From: Teretinema zuelzerae
GTDB taxonomy: Bacteria > Spirochaetota > Spirochaetia > Treponematales > Treponemataceae
Assembly (NCBI RefSeq): GCF_021021555.1
Contig: NZ_JAINWA010000001.1
Coordinates: forward strand, 310,001 to 374,000
Length of the DNA: 64,000 bases
Reading direction: 5' to 3'
Shown here: one piece after another, positions 18,527 through 27,419 of the stretch
Numbering within the stretch: the first letter of the stretch is position 1
Layout of the letters: each line of letters starts with the position of its first letter
Made by a program: the position numbers and the translations under genes
Notes under the pieces: generated by a model
Seen by the model: only the letters and a program-made list of their open reading frames with translations
The model's database searches: none
What the model was told of the DNA's origin: nothing

Positions 18527-19084
18527 TTACAGCAGTCCTTTCATCCGCAAAAGGCCGAAGGCCGCGACAGTCGTCGCGTCGCGGATCGTTCCGTCGAGGA
18601 TCATCCGCTCTACCTCCGCGACGGGAAAGGCGCGGCACACGAGGTCCTGTTCTTCCGGATCGAGATCCCGCTCGCCCTGCGCAAGGCCGGTCGCGAGAAA
18701 TACGCGGTATTTTTGATTCGAGTATCCGTACGCGGTGAACAGCTCTCCGGCTTCAAGAACGCAAGAGGCCGAAAGTCCAGTCTCCTCCCGCAGTTCCGCG
18801 CGCGCCAGCTCGAGCGGGCTGTACTCCCCTTCTTCCTTCGACCCCTGGGGAAACTCCCAAAACCGCCCGCCGACCGTATACCGATATTGTTCTACAAGCG
18901 TGAGCCCCTCGCTCCCGAGCGGAACCACGACGGCGAAATCCGCCTTTTCGATCACGCCGTACAAGCCCTCCGAGCCGTCGGAGCGGAGTATCGCGTCCTC
19001 GCGCACGCGCATCCACCGGTTGCGGTACACCTCTTTTGTGGACAGCGTTTCTATCTCGCGCCGCTGCGCGTTTTCTGCGTTCAT
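18527..19084 (-). CDS. Nudix hydrolase, ADP-ribose pyrophosphatase type
   Basis: 185 residues. The Nudix region reads FWEFPQGSKEEGE followed by AELREETGL, with the two metal-binding glutamates of the EExG core; the preceding Arg of the consensus is Ala here. The N-terminal VYRNRWMRVREDAILRSDGS strand and VVVPLGSEGLTLVEQYRY are typical of the ADP-sugar pyrophosphatase branch. The start at 19084 overlaps the stop of the pyridoxal kinase gene as ATGA, so the two are translationally coupled. The long upstream extension in the same frame is antisense-like noise inside the kinase gene. Confidence 0.83.
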   Translation of the reverse strand: MNAENAQRREIETLSTKEVYRNRWMRVREDAILRSDGSEGLYGVIEKADFAVVVPLGSEGLTLVEQYRYTVGGRFWEFPQGSKEEGEYSPLELARAELREETGLSASCVLEAGELFTAYGYSNQKYRVFLATGLAQGERDLDPEEQDLVCRAFPVAEVERMILDGTIRDATTVAAFGLLRMKGLL

Positions 19085-19920
19085 AAAACGCAAAGCCCCG
19101 AACGCGGGTCGTAGCCGCGGCGATACGAAGAAATGACGGCGCGGCGCACCCGCGAAACAGTGCGGCGCACGGCTGCCGGGAAGGGAACTCCGATGAGCAG
19201 TTCGCCCGAGAGGCTCGAGGCGAACAGATCGCCGGTGCCGGGATAAGAGACGGGGACGCGCTTGTGGGGGAAGAGGCCGAAGCGGCCGGACTCCGCGTCG
19301 TAGCAGGCGACCGCGGTGAACTCCGGTTTTCCGTGGACGGGCGCGCTGGTGACCGCGACGAGCCGGGGACCGAGCTTCGAGAGAGCGGCGCACCACTCCC
19401 TCAGCTCGCCCTCAGTCGCGGGAATCGAAGCGGGATCCGTACCCAGCAAAAGAGCCGCTTCCGTCAGATTCGGCGTGACCAGATCGGAACACGCGAGAAA
19501 ACTCCGCATCCGCGAAACGAAGGAACCGTCGAAAAATGAATAGAGCTTGCCGTTGTCGCCCATGACCGGATCGGTGACGTTCAAACCGCCCTGGGAACGT
19601 ACGAGTTTTTGCAGGGGCGCCAGCAGATCGAACTGGGCTTCGTCCGCGACGAAACCGGTCAGAAAGGCCGAAAATTCCAGCTCGAGGCTTTCCAGATGAA
19701 CGATCGCCTTTTCCAGAAAATCGGTCTGACCCTGGAGCACCGCTCCCGGATAGGCGCCGTGGGTCGAAAGCAGGGCGGTCGGAAGCGAACACGCCTGAAA
19801 GCCCATCTTCTCCAGGACTGGAATCCCGACCGCAAGGGCGACCCTCCCCCATGCCGGTAGATCGCTCGCGATGAGCACTGGTTTGCGCGCTGTCTGACTA
19901 CGGGGTAAAAACTCTTTCAT
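19081..19920 (-). CDS. pdxY: Pyridoxal/pyridoxine kinase (PdxY/PdxK family)
   Basis: 279 residues of the ribokinase-like fold that phosphorylates the 5'-hydroxyl of B6 vitamers with ATP. Supporting motifs are VLIASDLPAWGRVALAVGIPV at the N-terminus, LPTALLSTHGAYPG, the NVTDPVMGDNGKLY substrate strand, LVTPNLTEAALLLG, and the anion-hole/catalytic GTGD in VPVSYPGTGDLFASSL. It is coupled to the Nudix gene by ATGA. Upstream, 62 bases away in the same direction, is an amino acid ABC importer. It probably works in salvage of imported vitamin B6. Confidence 0.85.
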   Translation of the reverse strand: MKEFLPRSQTARKPVLIASDLPAWGRVALAVGIPVLEKMGFQACSLPTALLSTHGAYPGAVLQGQTDFLEKAIVHLESLELEFSAFLTGFVADEAQFDLLAPLQKLVRSQGGLNVTDPVMGDNGKLYSFFDGSFVSRMRSFLACSDLVTPNLTEAALLLGTDPASIPATEGELREWCAALSKLGPRLVAVTSAPVHGKPEFTAVACYDAESGRFGLFPHKRVPVSYPGTGDLFASSLSGELLIGVPFPAAVRRTVSRVRRAVISSYRRGYDPRSGLCVL

Positions 19921-19982
19921 GGAGGCAATGATAGGTCGGCGGACAGGCGAAGGTCAAGCGAAAAAACGGCGGACCTGAGGCG

Positions 19983-20696
19983 CTATCGAAACGAGGGGGG
20001 TTGGCGGAACGAGCCGAGCCGACGCTCTACAAACGAAAAGAAATACTGCACGGCAACTCCCATCGCTATGTAAATGATGAAAATGTCGATATAGGCTTCA
20101 ATGTAATTGTAGCCGTAGGACGCTTCGATGCGGGCTATCGCGGTAACGTCCTGCAGAGTCATAAGGAAGGCCAGGGACGTTCCCTTGATCAGATTGACCG
20201 CCGTGTTCGACAGGTTCGGAAGGGCTACCAGAAATGCCTGCGGGAGCACGATGCGCGTCCAGGCCTGCAGGGGAGAAAGTCCCGCCGCGAGAGCGGCTTC
20301 GAGCTGGCCGCGCTCCACGGTTAAAATCGCGGAGCGGAATACCTCGGAAAGGACGGCCGCCGTGTTCAGCGTAAAAACGATGAGAGCGTACCAGAACGGC
20401 GAAATATCGAATACGCGTACGCTCCATCCGAAGCGGACGGCGGCGGAATTGACCAGGCTCGGCAGCATGCTGTACACGATGAGGATCTGGAGAATGATCG
20501 GCGTTCCGCGCACGAACGACACCCAAACTGCCGTGAGCTGATTGAGAATCCTGAGCCGGTGCATCCTGATCAACGCGAAGACAAGGCCCGCGGGAGCGGC
20601 GAGCAGGAGGGCGGAAAACGAAAGACCCAATGTGACGGGAACGCCGCGGAGCGCGAGCGCAAAGGTGCGAAGCAGAAAATCGACGTCGAGGTTCAT
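19983..20696 (-). CDS. Polar amino acid ABC transporter permease (second)
   Basis: 237 residues, five membrane helices, with the HisM/GlnP-type loop EVFRSAILTVERGQLEAALAAGLSPLQAWTRIVLPQ that contacts the ATPase. It overlaps the preceding permease gene by four bases (ATGA), so the two are made together and probably form a heterodimer. No ATP-binding gene follows; the next gene is the pyridoxal kinase. Confidence 0.9.
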   Translation of the reverse strand: MNLDVDFLLRTFALALRGVPVTLGLSFSALLLAAPAGLVFALIRMHRLRILNQLTAVWVSFVRGTPIILQILIVYSMLPSLVNSAAVRFGWSVRVFDISPFWYALIVFTLNTAAVLSEVFRSAILTVERGQLEAALAAGLSPLQAWTRIVLPQAFLVALPNLSNTAVNLIKGTSLAFLMTLQDVTAIARIEASYGYNYIEAYIDIFIIYIAMGVAVQYFFSFVERRLGSFRQPPSFR

Positions 20697-21400
20697 CGAT
20701 TCACGCTCCTTCTGCCGCGGCCCAGACGGCGCTCGGCGGCTAAAAAGCCGCGTTCGACGAGCACCGTCAAACCCCAGTATAACACGGAGAGGGCAAGGTA
20801 GGTCTCCAGAGCGCGGCCTCCGTAGTTTCTGGAAATGACGAGGAAGCCCTGGCCCATCGCGTCGATCAACCCGACCATGTAGGCGAGCGCTCCCTCCTTC
20901 ATCAATATGATCAGCGCATTGCCGAAATTAGGCAGGGCGCTCACCGCCGCCTGCGGAAGCACGATTCGCAGCTGCGCCTGCAGCGGGCTCAAACCCGCGC
21001 TCACGGCGGCTTCGAACTGCCCCCTGTCCACGGAAAGCCAGGCCGATCGGAACACCTCGGAGAGGGAAGCGGACATGATAAGGGCAAAGGCGGTTACGAC
21101 GAAGACGCCCTTATGCCAGAACTCGATGCGGAAGCCGAACAGAGAGCGCGCGAGTTCGGGCAGGCCGTAGTAGACCAGGAACAAGAGAACGATCGAAGGA
21201 GTGCAGCGCAGGACGGTCGTGTATCCGGCGGCAAGATTCTTCCACAGCGGGGAACGGGAAAGCCGCATCCGCGCGACGGCTAAACCGAGCACGCTTCCGG
21301 CGAACGCGGAAGCGATGGTTACGGCGAGCGTAACCGCGAGAAAGGGCAGCAGGGCGGGAATGACCGAAAATGCGAATGCGATGTCGAAGGGCCGATTCAT
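20693..21400 (-). CDS. Polar amino acid ABC transporter permease (first)
   Basis: 235 residues, HisQ/GlnP-type membrane subunit with the coupling loop EVFRSAWLSVDRGQFEAAVSAGLSPLQAQLRIVLPQAAVSALPN. It starts 15 bases after the binding-protein gene and overlaps the second permease by ATGA. Similar in plan to the partner permease, as expected for an ancient duplication. Confidence 0.9.
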   Translation of the reverse strand: MNRPFDIAFAFSVIPALLPFLAVTLAVTIASAFAGSVLGLAVARMRLSRSPLWKNLAAGYTTVLRCTPSIVLLFLVYYGLPELARSLFGFRIEFWHKGVFVVTAFALIMSASLSEVFRSAWLSVDRGQFEAAVSAGLSPLQAQLRIVLPQAAVSALPNFGNALIILMKEGALAYMVGLIDAMGQGFLVISRNYGGRALETYLALSVLYWGLTVLVERGFLAAERRLGRGRRSVNR

Positions 21401-21415
21401 ATCCCGCTCCGTCCG

Positions 21416-22258
21416 TTATTGGTTGACGTACTGGAAAACGTCCTCGCCGAAATATCGTACGGAAAGTTCCTCAAGCGTTCCCCGCTCGCGCAATACGGCG
21501 ATTGCCCGGTCGTAGGCGGCGGCGAGCTCGGTCTCGTTCCGGTTGAACAGCGGCCAGGTCGGAATTCCCTTATAGGGAACGTACGACAGACGGTCCGCAA
21601 GGGAATGGAAGGCGCCCGTTTCGGAGACGACAGATTTCTGATACGAAAGCTTGATGTCGAAGAAGGCGTCGTAGCGCCCTTCGAGCACCCACAGGTACGC
21701 GTCGTTGATGATGAATACGTCGGAGGGAACGAGCTTGATCGGCGCGTCCGGATTCGCCGCGTTGTACGCCCCGACTACCGCGAACTGGGCGCTCTGCGGC
21801 GATATGGGAACGAGCTTGCCGCTGTACTCTGCGAAGCTGCGGAGATCTCGGATTTTTCCTTCGTCGGCCTTGCGGAAGGTTATTCCGATGATGCTCGCGG
21901 CGATAGGATTCTCGGGAAACAGGAATTTCTTTTTGCGTTCTTCCGTTACCCAGGCGCCCTTGGTGCCCATCGAGTAGCGGCCGGACTCGATGCCGATCAG
22001 CAGGTCTTCGTCCGAGGTGCCGGCGAACTCGAACTCGTATTCTTCAAGCAGTTCGTCCACGGCGCGGAGAACCGCGATCTCGAAGCCCTCGGAGCGGCCG
22101 TTTTCATCTATATAACCGTAGGGTACATACGACTGCGTGTGGGCTGACAGAATTTTCCGGGGTCCGGAGGCCGACTCGGCCTTGCCGCCGGCAGAAAGAG
22201 AGCCGAGTACGAAGAGGCTTAAAAAGGCGACGCAAAGCAAGTTCAATGATTTCTTCAT
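21416..22258 (-). CDS. Amino acid ABC transporter substrate-binding protein (SBP_bac_3)
   Basis: 280 residues. Signal peptide MKKSLNLLCVAFLSLFVLGS, then the family 3 fold: SYVPYGYIDENGRSEGFEIAV, LIGIESGRYSMGTKGAWVTEERKKKFLFPENPIAAS, RYDAFFDIKLSYQKSV and VLRERGTLEELSVRYFGEDV at the end. It binds a polar amino acid or cystine-like ligand in the periplasm and passes it to the two permeases downstream. The ligand cannot be named. A 15-bp palindrome overlaps its promoter. Confidence 0.88.
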   Translation of the reverse strand: MKKSLNLLCVAFLSLFVLGSLSAGGKAESASGPRKILSAHTQSYVPYGYIDENGRSEGFEIAVLRAVDELLEEYEFEFAGTSDEDLLIGIESGRYSMGTKGAWVTEERKKKFLFPENPIAASIIGITFRKADEGKIRDLRSFAEYSGKLVPISPQSAQFAVVGAYNAANPDAPIKLVPSDVFIINDAYLWVLEGRYDAFFDIKLSYQKSVVSETGAFHSLADRLSYVPYKGIPTWPLFNRNETELAAAYDRAIAVLRERGTLEELSVRYFGEDVFQYVNQ

Positions 22259-22276
22259 GTGTTTCTCCCTGACGTA

Positions 22277-22305
22277 ACTATATCGATTTTTCGCTGAGCG
22301 AAACA
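22277..22305 (-). promoter_or_regulatory. Putative promoter and operator of the amino acid ABC operon
   Basis: On the minus strand TGTTTC (22305-22300), a 17-base spacer and TATAGT (22282-22277). A perfect 15-base inverted repeat, TTTCGCTCAGCGAAA (22303-22289), covers the -35 and spacer, where a repressor would block polymerase. The -35 itself is weak. Confidence 0.4.
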
Positions 22306-22411
22306 GCCCCTTTCAAAGAAAATACTCGAAGCTGGGACACCGGGTTGAAACGATTAAAAAATAGTGCATCGAGCGAATTCGGACTATACTGAATGCGTGA
22401 GGTAATCGCTC

Positions 22412-22870
22412 ATGATAAAAGTAGTTTTCATGTCGTGTTTCTTGTTCGGACTGCTCGCCGCTTCGCAAACGGCTTCCGCGATCGAGGCCGGGCGGTTTTC
22501 CCTGGAAGGCGGACTCTCGCCGAACACGGCGCTCGGACTGAACGTCTACGCGGAAGGAACGTTCCATTGGAACGACAGGTTCAGCTCTGCCCTGCTGTTT
22601 TCCCGCAAAGACCACACGAAGGTTTCTTCCGACCGCGAATACACGGAGATAGGCGGAGAGGAGTCGACCCGCGCCGCCTTCCAGCCCCTCTGTATTTCCA
22701 TTCCCCTTTCTTCGAAGGACGGACGGAAAAGAGGCCTCGAGCTTTCCGCCGGGGGCGAATGGCAGTCCTCCAAGAGAATCGATCAACTGACGGAAATCTG
22801 GGTCGACGAATACACCGACGATGCGCTGACCGACCATCAGTTCGATATCGGAATCATCGTGAAGCGCTGA
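22412..22870 (+). CDS. Small secreted protein of unknown function
   Basis: 152 residues. Signal peptide MIKVVFMSCFLFGLLAASQT (cleavage near ASA), then beta-rich sequence (GRFSLEGGLSPNTALGLNVYAEGTFHW, FSSALLFSRK, GLELSAGGEW). It has the look of part of an outer-membrane barrel but is short for one, so it may be a truncated copy. TATACT lies upstream at about 22385. It is divergent from the amino acid importer operon and followed by a decayed copy of the dispersed repeat. Confidence 0.5.
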   Translation: MIKVVFMSCFLFGLLAASQTASAIEAGRFSLEGGLSPNTALGLNVYAEGTFHWNDRFSSALLFSRKDHTKVSSDREYTEIGGEESTRAAFQPLCISIPLSSKDGRKRGLELSAGGEWQSSKRIDQLTEIWVDEYTDDALTDHQFDIGIIVKR

Positions 22871-22890
22871 CGGCCCGGGCGGAGCGATCC

Positions 22891-22962
22891 GCCCCTGCGT
22901 CATCCTTCGGACGCGCCGGCTGCGCGGAACGTCGTTCGCCCCGCCTTTATCTTTCTGCCTCG
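22891..22962 (+). repeat. Dispersed intergenic repeat, degenerate copy D
   Basis: Shares the outer blocks GCCCCTGC and TTCTGCCTCG and overall length with copies A-C, but the central GC-rich block is diverged (GACGCGCCGGCTGCGCGG). Confidence 0.45.
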
Positions 22963-23048
22963 TTTTAAATTCCTCCCTTCGTTTTCCAAACTCCGCCGAT
23001 CGTGGTATGCTGAACATCAATCGAGATTTCTAAAAGAAGGATGTTCAC

Positions 23049-24425
23049 ATGACGGAAATAATCGCGGGAGCCGCGGCTCTGTTCGCGCTCGCTCAATTCA
23101 TAGTACTGCTGATTGTGCTCCGCAACACCGCCGAAGCCGGCAAGGGCGGATCGGCAAACGGGGAGCGGGCTATCGAGGAATTCGGAAGACGGCTCGACCG
23201 GATGGAAGGAATTCTGCGGGAGGAATTTTCGCGGAACAGGGATGAGTCGGCCCGTTCTTCGAAGACGGCGCGGGACGAGCTCAACGGATCGTTCATGCGC
23301 TTCGCCGCCCTGCTCGAGCAAAAGCTCGCCGGGGTGCAGGAGGCGGTGAACGTCTCGGCGAAGCACAACCGGGACGAGCTTGCGCGATCGCTTTCGTCGT
23401 TCGAGGAAAAGATCGGAGCGAAGGTGACCGAGCTCAACCGCGACACGAGGGAGAACTTCGACAAGATCCGCGACTCGGTGGAGAAAAAGCTGCAGGCGAT
23501 CCAGACGGAGAACAGCGAGAAGCTCGAAAAGATGCGCGAGACGGTCGACGAGAAGCTCCACAAGACGCTGGAGACGCGGCTCGGCGAGTCGTTCAAGCTG
23601 GTGAGCGAGCGGCTCGAGCTCGTGCAAAAGGGCTTGGGCGAGATGCAGACGCTCGCGACCGGAGTCGGAGACCTTAAAAAGGTGCTGGCGAACGTGAAGA
23701 CGAAGGGCGTTCTGGGCGAGTATCAGCTGGCCGGAATTCTCGAGCAGATTCTCACGCCCGCCCAGTACGAGCGGAACGTGAAAACAAAAAAGGGTTCGAA
23801 CGACCAGGTCGAGTTCGCGGTGAAAATTCCGGGAAAGGACGAGTCGAACAGAACCGTGTGGCTTCCGATCGACGCGAAGTTCCCCACGGAGGATTACACC
23901 CGGCTGATGAACGCCTACGACTCCGGCGACGCGCCGGAAAAGGACGCCGCGGTAAAGGCGCTTCGAACCCGCATCATGGGCTTCGCGAAGGACATCAGTT
24001 CGAAATACGTCGATCCGCCGAACACCACCGACTTCGCGATCATGTTTTTGCCCTTCGAGGGGCTTTTCGCGGAAGTACTCAGAATCGCGGGGCTTTTCGA
24101 GGCGGTTCAACGCGAGTACCGGGTCGTCATCACCGGCCCCACGACGGTGTCGGCCTTTCTTTCGAGCCTGCAGATGGGATTCCGGAGCCTCGCGGTTGAA
24201 AAACGGACGAGCGAAATATGGGAGCTCCTCGGCGCGGTAAAAACCGAGTTCGGCAAGTTCGGGGAAGTGCTGGAGCGGACGAAGCAGAAACTCGATCTGG
24301 CGAGCAAGGAAATCGAAAACGCCGGAACCCGCTCCCGCGCCATCGAGCGGAAGCTCCGCGACGTCCAGGAACTTCCCGGCGCGGAACAGCCCCCCGCCGC
24401 CAAACTGCTCGCCGACGAGATCTGA
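23049..24425 (+). CDS. rmuC: RmuC family DNA recombination protein
   Basis: 458 residues. An N-terminal membrane helix (IIAGAAALFALAQFIVLLIVL) is followed by about 200 residues of charged coiled coil. The RmuC core comes next: LPIDAKFPTEDYTRLMNAYDSG, KDISSKYVDPPNTTDFAIMFLPFEGLFAEVLR and VVITGPTTVSAFLSSLQMGFRSL. RmuC belongs to the restriction-endonuclease-like fold and limits certain chromosomal rearrangements. A TGGTATGCT extended -10 with TTTCCA 17 bases upstream precedes it. The stop codon is the first element of a 19-bp tandem repeat. Confidence 0.93.
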   Translation: MTEIIAGAAALFALAQFIVLLIVLRNTAEAGKGGSANGERAIEEFGRRLDRMEGILREEFSRNRDESARSSKTARDELNGSFMRFAALLEQKLAGVQEAVNVSAKHNRDELARSLSSFEEKIGAKVTELNRDTRENFDKIRDSVEKKLQAIQTENSEKLEKMRETVDEKLHKTLETRLGESFKLVSERLELVQKGLGEMQTLATGVGDLKKVLANVKTKGVLGEYQLAGILEQILTPAQYERNVKTKKGSNDQVEFAVKIPGKDESNRTVWLPIDAKFPTEDYTRLMNAYDSGDAPEKDAAVKALRTRIMGFAKDISSKYVDPPNTTDFAIMFLPFEGLFAEVLRIAGLFEAVQREYRVVITGPTTVSAFLSSLQMGFRSLAVEKRTSEIWELLGAVKTEFGKFGEVLERTKQKLDLASKEIENAGTRSRAIERKLRDVQELPGAEQPPAAKLLADEI

Positions 24426-24549
24426 CGGTACGCGCGAGAGCTCACGGTACGCGCGAGATCTGACGGTATGCGCGAAATCTGACGGTACGCGCAAGCGCAC
24501 ACGGTACGCGCGAGCGCACACAGTACGCGCGAGATCTGACGGTACGCGT
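24425..24549. repeat. 19-bp tandem repeat, about 6.6 units
   Basis: Units start at 24425 and every 19 bases to 24539. The consensus is ACGGTACGCGCGAGATCTG, with variants ending GAGCTC or GCGCAC. The array fills the whole gap between the convergent rmuC and ydcF-like genes. Confidence 0.9.
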
Positions 24550-24555
24550 CGCAGC

Positions 24556-25371
24556 TTAGAGGCGGCCCATCAGGCGATAGGCGACGAAGCCGGCGACCTC
24601 CCTGAACACGCGATAGGTGTTGTCGAGCGCCTCCGTGTCGGGGAAAAACGCGTTCGGGAAGGGAACCGCCATCAGGTTCGTATCGACGGCAAAGGGCTCG
24701 AAGCCGATCCCCTGTTTTTCGAAGACGGCTCGGGAGCGCCGCATATGCAGGGCGGACGTAACTAGCAGGCAACGTTCAAGGCCCGAATCCGAAAGGATTT
24801 CCTTCGTATAAAGAGCGTTCTCGTAGGTGTTTCTGGAAGCGCCCTCGATGCGAACTGCCTCAGGGGGAACCCCCATGAGCTCGAGCATAGCGCGCATAAG
24901 CGGGGCCTCAGCCCTCGTCTGATAATCGGGATTGCCCGATCCTCCCGTCGCGATTACCAATGGCTCATGCCCTTCCCGGGCAAACGCATGATAGAGCCGC
25001 GCGGCGGCCGTCAGCCGCTCCATTGTCCGTCCCGTTTCGATATGCCAGCCCTCGCTCAGTTCTACGCTAACCGAACCGCCGAGAACCACAATCGCCTCGA
25101 ACGGATAAGAGGAGCTTTCGCTCAGGGATGCGGGATCGGTACGCGGCGCTTCCCACGCCCGAACAAGCGCGTTCGAGACGGCGGGAAGAGAGGCGGCGTA
25201 TAAACCGCACAAAAGCGCGAGAGCTCCGGCTGCAAGCGCCCGCGTCTTTCCGGCGAGCCGGGCGGTCTTCAAAACCGCCGCCAGCGCGATGATGGGAACG
25301 AGAAGTCCGATAGTCGCGGGAGACAACAGCGGATTGATCAATTTTGAAAAACGGAATAAGAGGGTCTGCAT
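24556..25371 (-). CDS. YdcF/SanA-like membrane protein (DUF218)
   Basis: About 271 residues. Two N-terminal membrane helices (INPLLSPATIGLLVPIIALAAV; ALAAGALALLCGLYAASLP) precede a DUF218 domain: AIVVLGGSV, LVIATGGSG, SRNTYENALYTKEIL, CLLVTSALHMRRSRAVFEKQG. The family includes ElyC and SanA, linked to envelope and peptidoglycan precursor homeostasis. A TTG at 25407 would add 12 residues; I prefer ATG 25371, though neither start has a strong ribosome site. Confidence 0.8.
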   Translation of the reverse strand: MQTLLFRFSKLINPLLSPATIGLLVPIIALAAVLKTARLAGKTRALAAGALALLCGLYAASLPAVSNALVRAWEAPRTDPASLSESSSYPFEAIVVLGGSVSVELSEGWHIETGRTMERLTAAARLYHAFAREGHEPLVIATGGSGNPDYQTRAEAPLMRAMLELMGVPPEAVRIEGASRNTYENALYTKEILSDSGLERCLLVTSALHMRRSRAVFEKQGIGFEPFAVDTNLMAVPFPNAFFPDTEALDNTYRVFREVAGFVAYRLMGRL

Positions 25372-25502
25372 GACCGGAATAGTATCCCGGTCCGGATTCC
25401 AAGGCAAGAGCTTCCGATTTTCCGGCTAGCGCAACAAATGAGGGAAAGATCGCCCCGCGATACTGGCGTTTTTAGAGATGCTCGCCTATACTTTGAAGGA
25501 GT

Positions 25503-27419
25503 ATGGGCGAGATTAACTACGACATTGCGGCTATCGTCGTTCTTTTATTCAATATAGTTTTATTCTTCTCTCGCCGCAGGCTCAACATTCTGCAATCAGC
25601 GGTCTTCCTTGCCCTGCTTCTGGCCACCCTCGGAGCGACTTCCGCCGACGCGGCAACCGTGCTATTCTATGTAAACACGGATATTCACAGTCCGGCAACG
25701 CAGTACGCCGTAAACACCCTTTATTACCTCTTTCAGAACACCATCGCTCCCCTGTTTTGCGTATTTCTCCTGGTAGTCGATAATTCCTGGTACGGATTCA
25801 GCATAAAAAGAAAAACAGCCCTTCTTCTTCCCTGGTTCGCGGCAATTGCAACGATCCTGTCCAACCCATGGACCCGGTTTGTGTTTTCCTTTACGGATGC
25901 TATGGAATACCGGAGAAACGACGGTCTTGTCTTTCTATACCTCATTTCGCTTATGTACGCGGTTATTTCCCTCGTCAGCCTCGGTCGAACCAGAAAAAAA
26001 CTCTCGGGACGCACGGTACTCGCGTTGCTGCTGTTTCTGCCGTTCACCCTCGGCGCCTTCATTATCCAATTCTTCAATCCGCAACTGTTGATAATCAATT
26101 TCGGCATTTCCCTTTCCGAGCTCATTATTTTGCTTTCAATCAACGATTTCGACGTATTCATCGACGGACAGACAGGCTTATTCAACCGGGCAGGACTGGC
26201 GCTGTACCTCGAAAACATCGATCTCACAAAAGCAAAAGCGTCAGTGTATCTGGTGCATATCGACAACAAGCAATTTCTCGGCTACTCGGTGAAGCCCGAA
26301 GAGGCGATCGCCCTGGAAAAACGAATGATCGACGAAATTTTCAACGCGCCCTGCAGGAAAAAATTCATAGCGCGGTTCGATTTCGGAGAATACGCCCTGA
26401 TTTGCAGACATCGCGATCCGGAAGAAATCACGGAAAACAAGGAACGGATGCGCCGCTGCTTCTCCCGCCCGTTCATCGTCGGCGAAAAACGCTATCCCCT
26501 GCACGCCAGGCTCTGCCACATATCGGTACCCGAAGACGCGTCGAACGGCCGGATCGTGTTCCAGGCTCACCGGAGCCTCTCCGTTTCGGATTGGAGCTAT
26601 CCCCTGGACGCATGGCTGGGCCTGTCTGAAATCTCGCTGGCAAAACGCCAGATCTCCGTTTCAGAGGCCACCAAAGACGCCCTGGAGAACTTCGGCCTTA
26701 CGGTCCATTTTCAGCCGATAGTAAGCGCTGAAACAGGATCCATCGTCGCAGCGGAAGCGCTGGTGCGTCTTACCAGCAAAACGCTGGGACCGATCGGCCC
26801 GGGCGAGTTCATCCCCGTCGCCGAACGCAGCGGCCTGATCCACGCGATAGGAGACTTCGTCCTCGACCGTTCCTGCGCTTTTTTATCCGCGATTCGCGCG
26901 GAAGGATTACCGCTTCGCTACCTCGACATCAATCTCTCTCCCGTACAATTCGCCCAGTTCAATCTGGCGGACCGCATATACGCTGCCGCCCGCAACTACG
27001 GGTTGAAGGGACAGGATCTCTGCTTCGAGATTACCGAAACTGCCGCGGCCCTCTCTCCGCTCGCTATGATGCGCACGACGGAAGAACTTCAGGCAAAGGG
27101 TTTCTCGGTGGCGATAGACGATTTCGGTGTAGGAAATTCGAACATAGTCAATCTGCTTCAGATACCGTTCGCGTCGATCAAGCTTGACAGAAGCCTCGTC
27201 ATCGCCTCCAGCGAAAGCGATGCCGGCAGAGTAGAACTGTCAAGCTTCGTGTCGATCTTCAAAAGAATCGGCGTAGCGGTGGTTGCCGAAGGGGTCGAAA
27301 CCGCCGAACAGCTCGAGTTTCTGAAAACCATCGGGGTCGATCACATTCAGGGATATTACTTTTCCAAACCCCTATCGGCCGGAGACTTCAAAGATTGGTG
27401 CAGGGGGAAACGCGCATGA
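25503..27419 (+). CDS. 7TM protein with degenerate GGDEF and intact EAL domain (c-di-GMP phosphodiesterase)
   Basis: 638 residues. About seven membrane helices (1-215) form the sensor. Residues about 225-390 are a GGDEF-like domain without the GGDEF signature (RFDFGEYALICR in its place), so cyclase activity is not expected. Residues about 399-635 are an EAL domain with the expected catalytic set: EALVRL, DINLSPVQF, CFEITE, AIDDFGVGN, IKLDRSLV, AEGVETAEQ. It should hydrolyse c-di-GMP in response to a membrane signal. The stop overlaps the start of the paralogous gene downstream. TATACT at 25487-25492 lies only about 10 bases before the start, giving a very short leader. Confidence 0.88.
   Translation: MGEINYDIAAIVVLLFNIVLFFSRRRLNILQSAVFLALLLATLGATSADAATVLFYVNTDIHSPATQYAVNTLYYLFQNTIAPLFCVFLLVVDNSWYGFSIKRKTALLLPWFAAIATILSNPWTRFVFSFTDAMEYRRNDGLVFLYLISLMYAVISLVSLGRTRKKLSGRTVLALLLFLPFTLGAFIIQFFNPQLLIINFGISLSELIILLSINDFDVFIDGQTGLFNRAGLALYLENIDLTKAKASVYLVHIDNKQFLGYSVKPEEAIALEKRMIDEIFNAPCRKKFIARFDFGEYALICRHRDPEEITENKERMRRCFSRPFIVGEKRYPLHARLCHISVPEDASNGRIVFQAHRSLSVSDWSYPLDAWLGLSEISLAKRQISVSEATKDALENFGLTVHFQPIVSAETGSIVAAEALVRLTSKTLGPIGPGEFIPVAERSGLIHAIGDFVLDRSCAFLSAIRAEGLPLRYLDINLSPVQFAQFNLADRIYAAARNYGLKGQDLCFEITETAAALSPLAMMRTTEELQAKGFSVAIDDFGVGNSNIVNLLQIPFASIKLDRSLVIASSESDAGRVELSSFVSIFKRIGVAVVAEGVETAEQLEFLKTIGVDHIQGYYFSKPLSAGDFKDWCRGKRA

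Noticed and set aside
22965-24521. 518-residue minus-strand ORF opposite rmuC
   Set aside because: Antisense to a clear RmuC; rich in Arg, His and Leu as expected for a shadow frame, and its start falls in the 19-bp repeat.
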